Translations under genes and position numbers: made by a program
NCBI GenBank assembly: GCA_013365325.1
Contig: JABVXV010000204.1
Span: 50,335 to 114,334, forward strand
Direction: 5' to 3'
Source: Dipetalonema caudispina
Lineage: Eukaryota; Nematoda; Chromadorea; Rhabditida; Onchocercidae
Length of the DNA stretch: 64,000 bases
The notes under the pieces: generated by a model
The model's input: only the letters and a program-made list of their open reading frames with translations
Told to the model about the DNA's origin: nothing
Database searches by the model: none
Part shown: in pieces, positions 39,127-50,600 of the stretch
Numbering within the stretch: position 1 is the stretch's first letter
Layout: each line of letters starts with the position of its first letter

Positions 39127-41717
39127 TTATGCCGCGCGTGAACGTCTTGGTTTCTTTGCCACCTCTGAAAACAAGTTCAAAGATCAAAAACTCCAAGAAG
39201 CTTTCAGGAAACTCCTGCAAAGGTGAAATTACTTGACCTTTTGAATGGTAATAGTGAAGCGAAAATAGATTTTCGTTCCCAATTTTAAACTATAACTATA
39301 AAAGTTCCTGAAACTTACTATTATCCACTCTCGATGTATTCACATTGTGAAGAGATTTTCTATCTTTAAACTCATGATTATAATACTACAAGAAAAATTA
39401 ACATTTCCAATTTCGGAAAAAGCTTTTCTTACTCTTCTTTTCCATGTATGTGTGCCGTTCCAGCAATTAATACATGATTGAGCAAAATTTTATTTGAAAA
39501 ATTTAACCATAAAGAACTATTAAAATGGGTGAGACCGGAACTAGATTCTGAGACTCGTGTTAAACTTAACAATGGAAAAATGAAATAAAATTTGTGCTTA
39601 CCGACATAATATTCAGACTATGGAGATGACCAACAAGACGAGAGTTTCAATAAATCGATAAAGAATTTAAACCAACGCAGCTTTAATTTCTTCAACTTAC
39701 TTTTAGCTAACGAAGAAATTCGAACAGAACGTGCCGGTGTTGCATCATCATCCGATGTTGAATTCGTTCCATTTCTCTTGCGTTTTTTCGGTGTTTTCTC
39801 AACTTCCGTCAAGTTGGATGTTGATTTAACGGCTAAAGTAAATTCTTTTTCTTGAAGAACACTTCTTTCGCATGAATTGGAAGCAAAATTAAGGTAGATG
39901 TTGGATTATTATGCAGACTATTTGGGGTATCACTGCTATATAATCAAAAGACCTATTTATTGGCTACCGGAAAGACGTAGATATGATGAGCTTAAGATCG
40001 TAAACAGCGGACATAGTATTAGCACCGTTGATATTAAAAAAGATCAGTTTATGAAATTGCGTCCGGTTCAAGTATACGAAAAGTAAAACTCTTCTAAAAT
40101 ATTTTAAACTTCTCAGTTACCTTTGGCTGCAGAACGAGTAAGCATACGATGTGCTGAGCTGGACTCTTCACTAGCTGAAATGTAGCTTTTTAACTAAGCT
40201 TTCGTGCTTAATCACCGGAATCATAGGAACAAGTCCTTTATTATTCATTATAAGAATGCTTCAACCTTGGAAGTTCTCGACAGACTTCCCAACCGCTGAT
40301 GGGTTAATGAAGGCTTGAGAATATTGCATTTTTGACGAGCAAAACACATGTAAACCTCTACAATGTATGACCCAACCATCGAGGGAAATCCTGTATTAGC
40401 GTAATTGGATAGTCTAATGATCCAAATCTTCAGCAAACTTGCCGATATCGGAAGATTGAAGAGAATCACTGTAATCAGTGCCAACAACATCACCGTCTCC
40501 ATCTGAAATACTTTTTCTTTAATTTGTATGAGAAATTTAATATAACTAATTCACTTTTCATAATCTCTAAGCGAAGCTACCTGTTGTCCTCCTTAAACTC
40601 AGAGGTAAGCAGTCATAGTCAGCAAAAAAACTTTACGCTTCTATTTAAAAAAAAAAAAAAAAATCAAAATAGAGGTAATTCTGTCATGGCAATAATACTC
40701 TAGATGTGCGGTATTCTGATAATAGTGTTTCTTCCAGAGTTTAAACTCAATCACTTCTTTTCTCTATTCATTGTTCCTTTTAGCAATCATTAAGAATACT
40801 TGAGCTTAATTAAGCATGCAAGGTAAAACAGAATGATACGACAAATGACTTGAAGAAAATCATTTTGCAAATATTGTTTCCAGATTCCATCCGTTCATAC
40901 ATGACGTAACCTTACTGATTTTATTTCTTATTTCTTTCTCTGTGTACTTACTGCAGATAGAGTTTAAAGTATTACTAAAAACAATTTGAAAATAATACAC
41001 CTTCGCTGTTCATCATTTCAGTTTGATGACTAACTACCAATGACATATTGATTTCTGTCGAAGCTGAATCAAATTCGTGTTTCCTTTCCAATGATACTTC
41101 TTCTGTTATCTCCGTATCTCTTTTTCCAACTATGATTTTCTCGTCGGTTATATGATTTGCATCATTTGATTGGGAATTCGTAGAAACCACTACTTCGTCG
41201 ATATTGATCTCTTCGGAATGAGTGGTATCGATAGTGAATATACCGCTATCTTCCGGATTACTCTTCATTTCTAACATTTCTCGCTGCTCACCATGGAAAG
41301 CATTCTCAAGTGCATTACCCAACACAGCAATGGAATTATCTTGTTCTGCGTAATCCCTGACGCCCGGAATGGCACAACCATCATGAACCAAAGGCTCGAC
41401 AGCAGATATTTCGTTCGCATTCACCAAATTTTCCAGTTGTCCCTGCTGCTGCTGTTGGAAATAAGTTTCTACGACAACTTCGCCGGCGACATCCATATTA
41501 TCCTGAAGATGAGAACGTAGGATTTGAGTTGTTTCTTCAGAAAAGATATCAATCGTCTAATTTAGCTTGATATTACAAACAAATAATGAATTACTTTCTA
41601 GTGGGACTGAAACCAGGAAAGTAGTAATCAAAATGTTGATACCGGGTAAAGCACATCGGAAGCATCGAAATCAACCACCACTTCCGGAATATCATTACCA
41701 AATTTTTCTTCTGCCAT
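39127..41717 (-). CDS. 286-aa acidic/basic protein, partial paralogue of ELYS C-terminus
   Basis: Six exons: 41643-41717, 41001-41502, 40443-40502, 40121-40174, 39701-39832, 39127-39164. They total 861 nt, in frame from ATG to TAA. The N-terminal two thirds are acidic (start MAEEKFGNDIPEVVVDF, with a Q5 run in exon 2). The C-terminal third is basic: HRMLTRSAAK, EKTPKKRKRNG, ATPARSVRISSLAK and the end VAKKPRRSRAA. Exon order, phases (0 then 1,1,1,1) and sequence match the 3' half of the adjacent ELYS gene: an acidic exon, a 54-nt MLTRSAAK exon, then a TPxRSxR exon ending in AAA A|GTAAGT. The third intron uses a GC donor (GCAAGT at 40,437-40,442). It may be a separate chromatin-binding protein or an extended 3' end of ELYS itself, since its frame could also be entered from ELYS exon 36 through an acceptor inside ATGGCAG. 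No trans-splice acceptor is obvious at its ATG. Confidence 0.6.
39898..40086 (+). other. Antisense 62-codon ORF inside a 288-bp intron
   Basis: An ATG ORF on the plus strand fills most of the intron between exons 4 and 5 of the 286-aa gene. Its product is Tyr- and Arg-rich (contains YIIKRPIYWLPERRRYDEL) and ends at TAA without splicing. Composition is unusually protein-like for an intron. No family was recognised. It may be chance or a fragment of an inserted gene. Confidence 0.25.
40121..40174 (-). repeat. 54-nt repeated exon, copy 3 (286-aa gene exon 4)
   Basis: A 54-nt, phase 1-1 exon encoding SEESSSAHRMLTRSAAK. It is closer to copy 1 than to copy 2, and the next exon is also homologous to ELYS exon 32, consistent with duplication of the exon pair. 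Confidence 0.85.
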
Positions 41718-44676
41718 TTGAGGATTTATGATTGTTTAGGTATTATTTCGATAAAAATACTTGAAATGCATAATGATTAAAAGCCAATTTTTGCATGTAA
41801 TTTAGCAAGCTTTAAGAGATCTGCTGTTATTTTCATCCAGTTCTGGTCTTCTAACTAAATTCTCCCTTATGCACTTCTATTTACTTCTAACGTTTTTCAG
41901 CTTCATGTAGGCCTGAATCTATCCAACATTTCGGTTTAGTTACCACTCACCAAAGCCCAAAAAAAGTCTTATTCAATCCCATCTAAACAAGACGTTCAAT
42001 TACGTAAAACAAACTTAGTGAACACCAATGCTATATTCTTCCACTCACTTATAACTATTTCGAGCAAATCGAAATTTGTCATTTATAAGCTTCCATAAAA
42101 TTTTAAAACTACACGAAAATCAGGCCACTACAAGTGTAAAAGGAACGAGTGAAATTCGATATAGTTTGGAAAGTTTGTTCGAAAATTGACAGTAGTAGCT
42201 TTCTCTCTCTCTCTCTCTCTCTCCCTCTCCGTCTGTCTGGCATATACAAAGATATGGAACGAAATGATCTCTCATTCAAATGGCACTTTTAGTACGGTAA
42301 TTGAAAAATTGCCACAATGAAAGAGATTAGATCGGGAAATCTAGAAAAACCGGAAATCTCATCCGTAACGAAATAACATCAATAATTTATCCGGAAATGG
42401 AAACAGTCATACCTCTTAACAATAGCAGCTAATGTTTGAATGTTTAAAAACCACAATTTATCGTTCGCGCCGAAACATTCAATTACTGTATATTTTGTGT
42501 AAAAATGCACGTAGTTAATTGTTTGATAAAGGGAAGTACACGTAGCTTCCGTTTGAACGTTTGAAATTTGATAATAAAAATTGCTGGTAAAAGAGCGAAT
42601 AAGTGATCAGGAATCCGGTAATTTGATGTAATCCGGTTAATTATTTATTATCAAATGCAATCGAACATGCATTATTTGCATTCAAATTATCCAAAAATGC
42701 TTTCTTGTATAGGTAAATGCATTCAAACAAAAATCATTTATCAGTTCCATTTATTATTGTTTCGTATGTAATCAATCCTTTGATTGGCTCATTCTATCGA
42801 ATTGTTGATCAAAATTTCAATTTAGTAAGATAATTTTCATAAATGAAGTACAAAAAGAGATTTTCACATTAAAATTGTTTATTGTCGTATACTTTGAAAA
42901 TTGGCGAAAATATGAGGATGGAAAACTGTTAACAATGGTTTCTCGATCTAAAGAAACGATAAGAAATGTGGTAAATTAGGAAAACAAATTTAATATTTAA
43001 TGAATTCAAATTTAGCTGCAGTTAACCATTTCAATTCATTCAATAAATTCAAATTCAATTTTCACTTAAATCTTCGAATGGAACTTTTTAACTGCATGGT
43101 AGATCGCAATGACAATAGCATGCATTCAAAACCGAATAATCGAAATTAATCTGAGAAAAACCTCTTGTCTGCTTACAAAATTAGGAAAACTAATTAGAAG
43201 TTAGACATATTAGCAGAAGTACCTTTCTCTTGGTTATTTTGCAAAACCCATGCATGGAAGAGACAAGGGGACAGTCATATTTCCGACATTCTTAAGACGT
43301 TACGAACAGTACAGCTGTTGACTATCCAGGAGTGAACAGATGTGACATGTAGATGAGGTGACAGGTGTGGTATGATATGACATGTTCCGATTCCCAAACT
43401 CTTGTGTTAACTAATATATGCAGTTGTGCTGCCGTGAATGACGAGAGATATAGGTAAGATGATGGATGGTTTCATGATAACGGTCAACATTCGTCCCTCA
43501 GGTCATTTGCTGGAAATTACTGAATTTGGCTTGGAAAACCCATTTCAAATTCAAACCTTGCTTTTCAACCTAAGTTACTAAATTGTATTATGAACAAATT
43601 ACTGTTTCGAATGATTTTTATGAGGGACATACGAGCAACTCTTGAATCTATCACTCCAGAAATTTAAGAATCTTTATAGCAATCGTGTCAGGACATATTT
43701 TACCTCCAACAGAAATGTGAAACCCTGCAGATTAGATTTTTGGAAATAAATCCCACCAAAAATATTTATCTTGTGCCCACATTAACTCACCATACATGCT
43801 TTATTTTCCAAAGCGATGCACGCAACTTGAAAAGACACTTATCGATCATTTCAGTAAATGTCAAGAGAAAAACAAGTAGCAAAATGCTAATTTGGAGTAA
43901 CTTCAAAATCTGAAAATATTAAAACATTTCTACGACTAAAAGTCATGAAATTATATGTATATATATATATAATATAGAAATCCATTTGAAGAGAAAAAGA
44001 GATTCGAAATATCGAAGCACTTGTACATGAGAAATTTAATCCAAATGAAAAACTTCTTCATATAAAAATATTTGTGTACAATGCATCATCAAAAAAAATC
44101 GAAGAAGTTCTGATAATGATCTGAGAGCGATTCCTTCACTGAATTTCAGATGCTAAGAATGAAACTTTATCTATGCTAGTTGAATTTTCACAACCTTGCA
44201 GTCTAATAGAAAATGGAGTATGTGATGTACAATAAGCGCTGCAGAAACTGACTCATTTACGAAAGAAGTATATAGTTCACAGTGAGATAATTAAAAATTC
44301 AGTACGAAGATCAATCAGGACAAATCATACAAATATAGCAAAGACACTAAGGCATCATTCGAGGCATCATTCGAAAAATTGAATAGTCTAGATATTCATT
44401 TCATTTTCTCGTCCAAAACCTGTGCAACAGTCCTGAAATAAGAGTTAGAAAATTCATGGACTGTTAATCTTATCTTGGAAACATTCCCATACAGAAGTAA
44501 TGAGTGGGAGAACAATTATCAATTAACTAATAATAATACTAGCTATATCAAAAATAATTCCAACCTGTTTAAAACAAATAGATGTTGTACGGAATTCAAA
44601 TAACTTCATTGAAAAAAAAGTGACGGTCGATAAATATAAAGCTTCGAGAGTAAAATTTATGATGAAGCAAAATAAC
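41718..44676. other. Spacer between the 286-aa gene and ELYS
   Basis: About 3 kb downstream of the ELYS stop and upstream of the 286-aa gene. It has a CT microsatellite at 42,200-42,229, a short TA run near 43,957-43,972 and a 12-nt direct duplication (GGCATCATTCGA) near 44,350. No coding exon with consistent splice sites was found on either strand. It may hold the promoter of the 286-aa gene. Confidence 0.5.
42200..42229. repeat. (CT)n microsatellite
   Basis: CT run ending CTCCCTCTCC in the spacer upstream of the 286-aa gene (a GA run on the coding strand). Confidence 0.9.
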
Positions 44677-47600
44677 TTACTTTCGTCCAACACGTAAGCA
44701 ACTTTTCTTTGGCACTTCTAAAAAACGAAAAAAAAAAAACATAAACAAAAAAGAAGACGGAAGTTTGATGTTGGAACCGTAAATCCTATCTACAGGTTAG
44801 ATTAAAATACTGACAATTTGGATTAATTTGGTGTTGGATAAGGCTAATTCATAAGCATAACATCTCATTTTACCAATAAATTAAATCAATTGGCTGCCAG
44901 TAATTTACCTATTTGTTATTCAGATTTGCTGCTTCAATTATGTGAAATAAATTAAACTAATAACATTATTATTATATGAAACAAACCATCGATTTTCGTT
45001 AGAGTCAATTCAAATCCTGATAAAGTTCGTTGCTTGGGAGGTGATCCATTTTCACTTTTTGCTGGAAAGAGCAGAATTTGAACCATTTCATACTTGTCAT
45101 TTTGACGAATAATTTGCACAGTAAATAACTAACTAGAAATAATATCCTTTCGAAGTAATAACTAACTAGAAATAATATCCTTTCGAAGTAAATAAATATG
45201 AGAATATAAACTTCTAGCAGAAATACAAAATTCCAGCTATCACACTGAATCTCTAACTACACTGCTATTCTTACCTTTTCTAGCCGAACGAGTTAGCATA
45301 GGATGCGATATAGTGGAAGTTTCGCCTACTGAAAAACAACATGATGAAATGAAAAATGATAGGTTCAATTAATATATTCACTATTTTCTTAAAATTCAGA
45401 ATCTATAGATGATACTCTAAAATCTAGAGTAGTATGTAGTCTAACTCTAAAATCTAGAGTAGTATGTAGTCTAACTCTAAAATCTAGAGTAGTATGTGGT
45501 CTAACTCTAAAATCTAGAGTAGTATGTAGTCTAACTCTAAAATCTAGAGTAGTATGTAGTCTAACTCTAAAATCTAGAGTAGTATGTAGTCTACATAAGA
45601 AAAGCAGCAATACATTGGGATTCTTCCGATGCAGCTCGTCTCCGTCGATTTGGTGAAACTTTTGACGTTACAACTGGAATTGATACTTTAACTGAAAATC
45701 AACGAAAAGAATTTTCTTTTCATATGGAAAATGAAAGAAATAAGAAATGAACGCGGCAGTTATTCTGTGCCCTACAATGTTATTTGATTAGAAAACCAAT
45801 TATTTTTAGTATCTGTTAACAAATTTAACCAGCACCACAATGCTATGCTTAACACTAACCTTCAGTTTGTTCTGATTGTGTTCGGTTGCGGCGAAGCGAA
45901 TTCCTTAACGGGGAACCTGAAAAAGCAAGAAAAGAAATGCATCCTAGAATTCATTCAATAATTTTAGTCAAGTTGTTGGAAGTGATATGCAATTATAACT
46001 GAAATTATACCAGTCAAGTATCTCATTTTATACTTCTCAAGCTACTTGATGTTAACACATTAAAAGTATCTTGTTTTTTTTTTCATATATATGGTAGTTC
46101 ATTACTAACTTACTTTTGGCTGATAGAGTAGGTCGAGTTGATCGCTCCGGTGTTGTTTCGCGGCTGTATGTTGAACTTGCTTTACTTTCCAAACGTTGCG
46201 TTCGTATTCCCTCAGACTTGGATGAACTTTTAAACGAAGATGTAGGTGGAATTAAACATTTCGGAGTAGTTTCTTGACTAAATGGTGAACTTGCTCTACT
46301 TTTTTGACGCTTTCGTCCTGTTTTCTCAGTTTTTGGTGAACTTTTAGCTGAAGATATAGCTCGAGTTGAACGTTTCGGTGTTATTTCTCGACTACGTGGT
46401 GAATTTGTTCTACTTTTTGAACGTTTTCGTTCTGTTTTCTCAGTTTTCGGTGAACTTTTAGCCGATGTAGCTCGAACTGAACGCTTCGGTGATGTTTCTT
46501 GACTATAAGGAGAATTTGTTCTACTTTTTGTATGTTTCCGTAGTATTTTCTCTGTTTTCGGTGAGTTTTTAGCCGAAGGTGTAGTTCGAGTTGAACGTCT
46601 TGGTGTTGTTTCTCGACTATACGATGAACTTGTTTCACTTCTCAAACGTTTCCTTGACGTCAACTTAACTTCCGGTGACAACGATACCAATTTAGTTGCT
46701 GAAATTGAGGAATTATCTTACAACTAGGAACTATAAAATCAAAATAAGTCAAATAATTCTTTATTAATGAATTTTAAATACATTAATAAGCAGAACAGTT
46801 GTAACACCTTTAGCTGCAGAACGAGTAAGCATTCGGTGCGATGAAGTAGATATTTCACTATCTGAAAAGATAAAAATTTAAATCTATCATTTTCCAATAA
46901 ACAGTCAAAACTTCAGGTTATATTGCCAGTCTCGATAAAAAGCTGAAATCAGCAGATTTTTGACAATTATCAGTAACGATGAATGGTAAAGATTTGATAA
47001 ATATACCAGAACTCGATGAGTGAAATGAATCGCTGGAAATTGCTTGGCCATCATTAGCAAGATCTAAAAAAAAGTTATTGACTAAATACAGACTCAAGCG
47101 ACGTTCATCTTTCAGGTATCTTTCCACCGATACTATCTATTTTTTAAATCCACACTGTTTAATATTATTTGTTTGTTCTCGGAAAATCTGTCAAATTTTA
47201 GCTCACTTCTGCAAAACTAGAAAAGGTAACCCAAAGATAGGTTTACTGAAAAAATACAATACTCTTTGACCATCTTTCAAAAAACAACTGTTGTGATTAT
47301 GTGGTCTGGGAAAAAAACACATAATTTACCTTCTTGTTTGAGTCTGCGCCTCCTACGCGAAAGACTTATTGGTTCAGAAAATTCAACTTCGGTATCTGAA
47401 ATAAGAAATTAAGAAATAAACAACATCGGAATTATGGCTTTCTATGCCAGCATTATGCATTATAAATGCTTCAAATTTCTAATTTAAAATCACTGTATGG
47501 TTTTTTATTCTATCCAAAATTACTAACGACTGATTTACTAAACCCTACAAGTCATATATCTGAAATAATTAAAGCAGATGGAAATACCGCTAACCATATT

Positions 47601-50600
47601 TTTTACTGTTCATAAATAATGTAGTATATAGAAAAAATTACCCTTGGCTGTAGATGGACCATGTTCCGATATTACTTCCCGTATTCCTGAAACTGGAGAG
47701 CACGTCTTCCTATCTGTAAAATGATAACTGATGGATATATCAATAATAAAACGATATGATGTTGATGTATATGCAAATCACTTTGGAAAGTTCTTTACAT
47801 TTTATTTGCTAAAGTTCTTTCACCACATTCACGTTTTGAAGTCAGATATCAGATTTAGTTCGCAAATAGCTAGCAACTTAAATATGGATATTTGAAATTC
47901 AAGCTTCTGAGTTCATTATTTGAAATTTAAAATTTAACAGTATTGCAAAATGTGGTGATGAAGTGTTTCAGAATTTATCGTGATTTTGACCTTTGGTATC
48001 AACGTTAGAACAAGTGTTCACTTTGTCAATGGCATAAATTTCACAAAATTCGAAGTGTTACCTTCCTCCTCGCTCAACCCTTTGCATGTATTCGCTAGTT
48101 TCATTTCAAGGTGACAAACTACTGCTTTGTCGATTTCCGTGGATGTTGGATCAGTTTCATTCTCTTCCTCATATGATATTTTCTTGTGTAATGATTCATT
48201 CGCAATCGATGCAATGTTATCTTCCGATTCGGCTGCTATTTCATCAATTAAAGGACCTGATCGTTTTTTCGGTGGCCTTGGAGAGATTTTAACTTCAATA
48301 GCAGTAGCATGTCTGGAGATTTTGGCGGTAGTTAATACCGAAGTGCTTTCAGGAAGATCATCAACATCTTGTATATTTTGTTCTCTCTCCGTGTGTATAT
48401 CGGAAATGATATCTTGAGCTTCTGCATCCAATGGAATACCTGGATCTTCTTGTTCTTCGTAACTTATAGTCACTGGAGCTGTACAACTTTCCAGAATTAT
48501 GAAATTTTCATTTCTCATTACCGATGGCACAGTTTCATCGTGTAGACCTTTTATTTCCTCTTGCTCCTCGAAATACTGTTCCACTACTCCTTCATGGATG
48601 TCATCTCGTCTTTCCTGATCTTCCACAATATCCGAATCACTCTGCTCCTCAAGCGATATCTTGCCTGGACATTCTTGATTTGCAGCATCAGTAGATTCAG
48701 TTTTTTCTTTTTTATCCGTCGAGATTTTTGGCTCATCTTGTAGCTCCAGATGTTTCTCCAAGAAAACTTCCTTGCTCACATCCGTAAACTTCAAAGCATT
48801 CTAAAAAAAATGAAATTTCCAATCAATTGAGCAAAAATGGACTTTTTTCCAGATCAATTTTTTTATTAAGCTTGTCACTACAAGTGAAAAAAAAAAAACT
48901 TTCCAATATCCTGGGAAATACCTCATGGCGCAGCGAAAATGCAAACCGAAGCTTGTCCTTCGAATCCATGAAAAACATGGATTTATAATATTATTGTTAG
49001 GCATCGCAAACAAGAATATTTCTTTAAAAAGGAAACAAGAAGAAGGTACCGGATTCCGAGCATCCAGAGCACCAGCGTAATTCATTTCGAGAGAATCATC
49101 TTCACATTTTCGTTCTTCTACTTGACTGGTATTTGACGAAATGCTGAAAATGAGTGAGAAATAGCTGCTATATCGGCAAGCGTCTCCTACTCTTTTTATC
49201 TAGTAAACTTCAGAACCTAATCAAAACGACTAAAAACAACATTGTACCTCTCACAATTAGATATGAATGAGTTTGGAAGGTCGAAGCGAAGACTTTTGAA
49301 CTGCGATTCTGTTACTGAAATTGTAGAAATTCAGTTATCAAACAAATCATGAAAAATAACAGAATCCCTCAAAAATTTTATGCGCGTCAAGAAGAATCCA
49401 TTTTTAAATGTCAGTAATAAGAAAGTTCAATTTTAGCAGAAAAGGAATACCATCAGCTGATGCATTGCCATGCTGCCGCCCTTTCCGGGTTTTTAAAATA
49501 GAGGCTGGTAGTGGGATTGGAGAGAACTGGTTAGCCATGGGTGATATAAATGAATGCTCTGCTTGTATTCCAGGTGTAGAGCGACGTCGTGGCGTAGGTG
49601 TTTGTAACAAGCGATGAACATTTTCAAGATCCTCTTTAGGCAAAATTCTGAAATAGAATTATTGCGTAAATTGATTTTTTTTTTTTTTTTTTTTTTTTTC
49701 AAAAGCTAAAATAAACTCGAAACTTCCTATGAAACTAAATTAAATTCTTGCCAAAATTTATAAAATAACCTCTCGTAATTCGAAATACGTCTATCGCACA
49801 CGGGACTTGTCGGGCAGTTAGATGCTTTTGAAGTAGCTTCCAAATCAACTGACTTAAGGACAATATCATGCAATCGCCGTGGTGTCTCCAATATTTCACG
49901 CTTGTTATATGACCTTAAAAGACACATTTCTTGCCAAGCAACGGATCCCAACATAATATAAAAGATGGAAAATCCAAAAAGTTGAGTGACTCTTACAAAC
50001 ATTATTAAAAACCCAGAAATCACAAGTTCAGGAATAATCCATCGCATTTCCTTCATTTCCAGATCACCAAAAAGTAATAAATTTCTGAATTTCTGAAGAT
50101 ATTTACCTCTTAAAATTCATAAAAATGGAAATTAAACAAAATTCACGATAGAGAATAATTTTGAAGAGAAAAGCAACCTCATAGTTGGTGATAGGTATGG
50201 ATGCGCAGCTGCACACTGTCTGGATGATGTATCTCTCATCATTTTTCCACCATCTTAAAAAAATTTGCACTTTTTTTAAAATCCATTCGTTCAACATTCA
50301 AATTTCGAAAAATGCGCTTTGTACCTGAATTTTGCACTGTCGGAAGAACATCATGAGGGAATGTATCATCGATCTGAATTACAGGAAAGTCTTCCAAAAT
50401 CTTTGCTGTCCATCGATCACAACGATCTACTAGAATTCCATTTTTTGGTTTTTCTGGCTAAAAATTCATCTCGTTATTCAGCAGTAAAATATTTCATTCA
50501 TCCGTATAGTTGTTCCTTCTATCAGGAGATCAAGTAACTAAAATTTACAGTTCAAAAACTTACTCCTTTATCCATCAAAATATTCTAATTTCTGGAATAT

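Noticed and set aside
40248..40502. 84-codon minus ORF overlapping exon 3 of the 286-aa gene
   Set aside because: It is a different frame of that exon plus its intron; the accepted frame fits both neighbouring exons through a GC donor.
45414..45593. Regular 30-bp repeats that might suggest a CRISPR array
   Set aside because: Units are head-to-tail with no unique spacers, and the genome is eukaryotic.
45389..45610. 73-codon minus ORF of repeated LHTTLDFRVR units
   Set aside because: It is only the open frame through a 30-bp minisatellite, is not in frame with exon 34, and sits in an intron.
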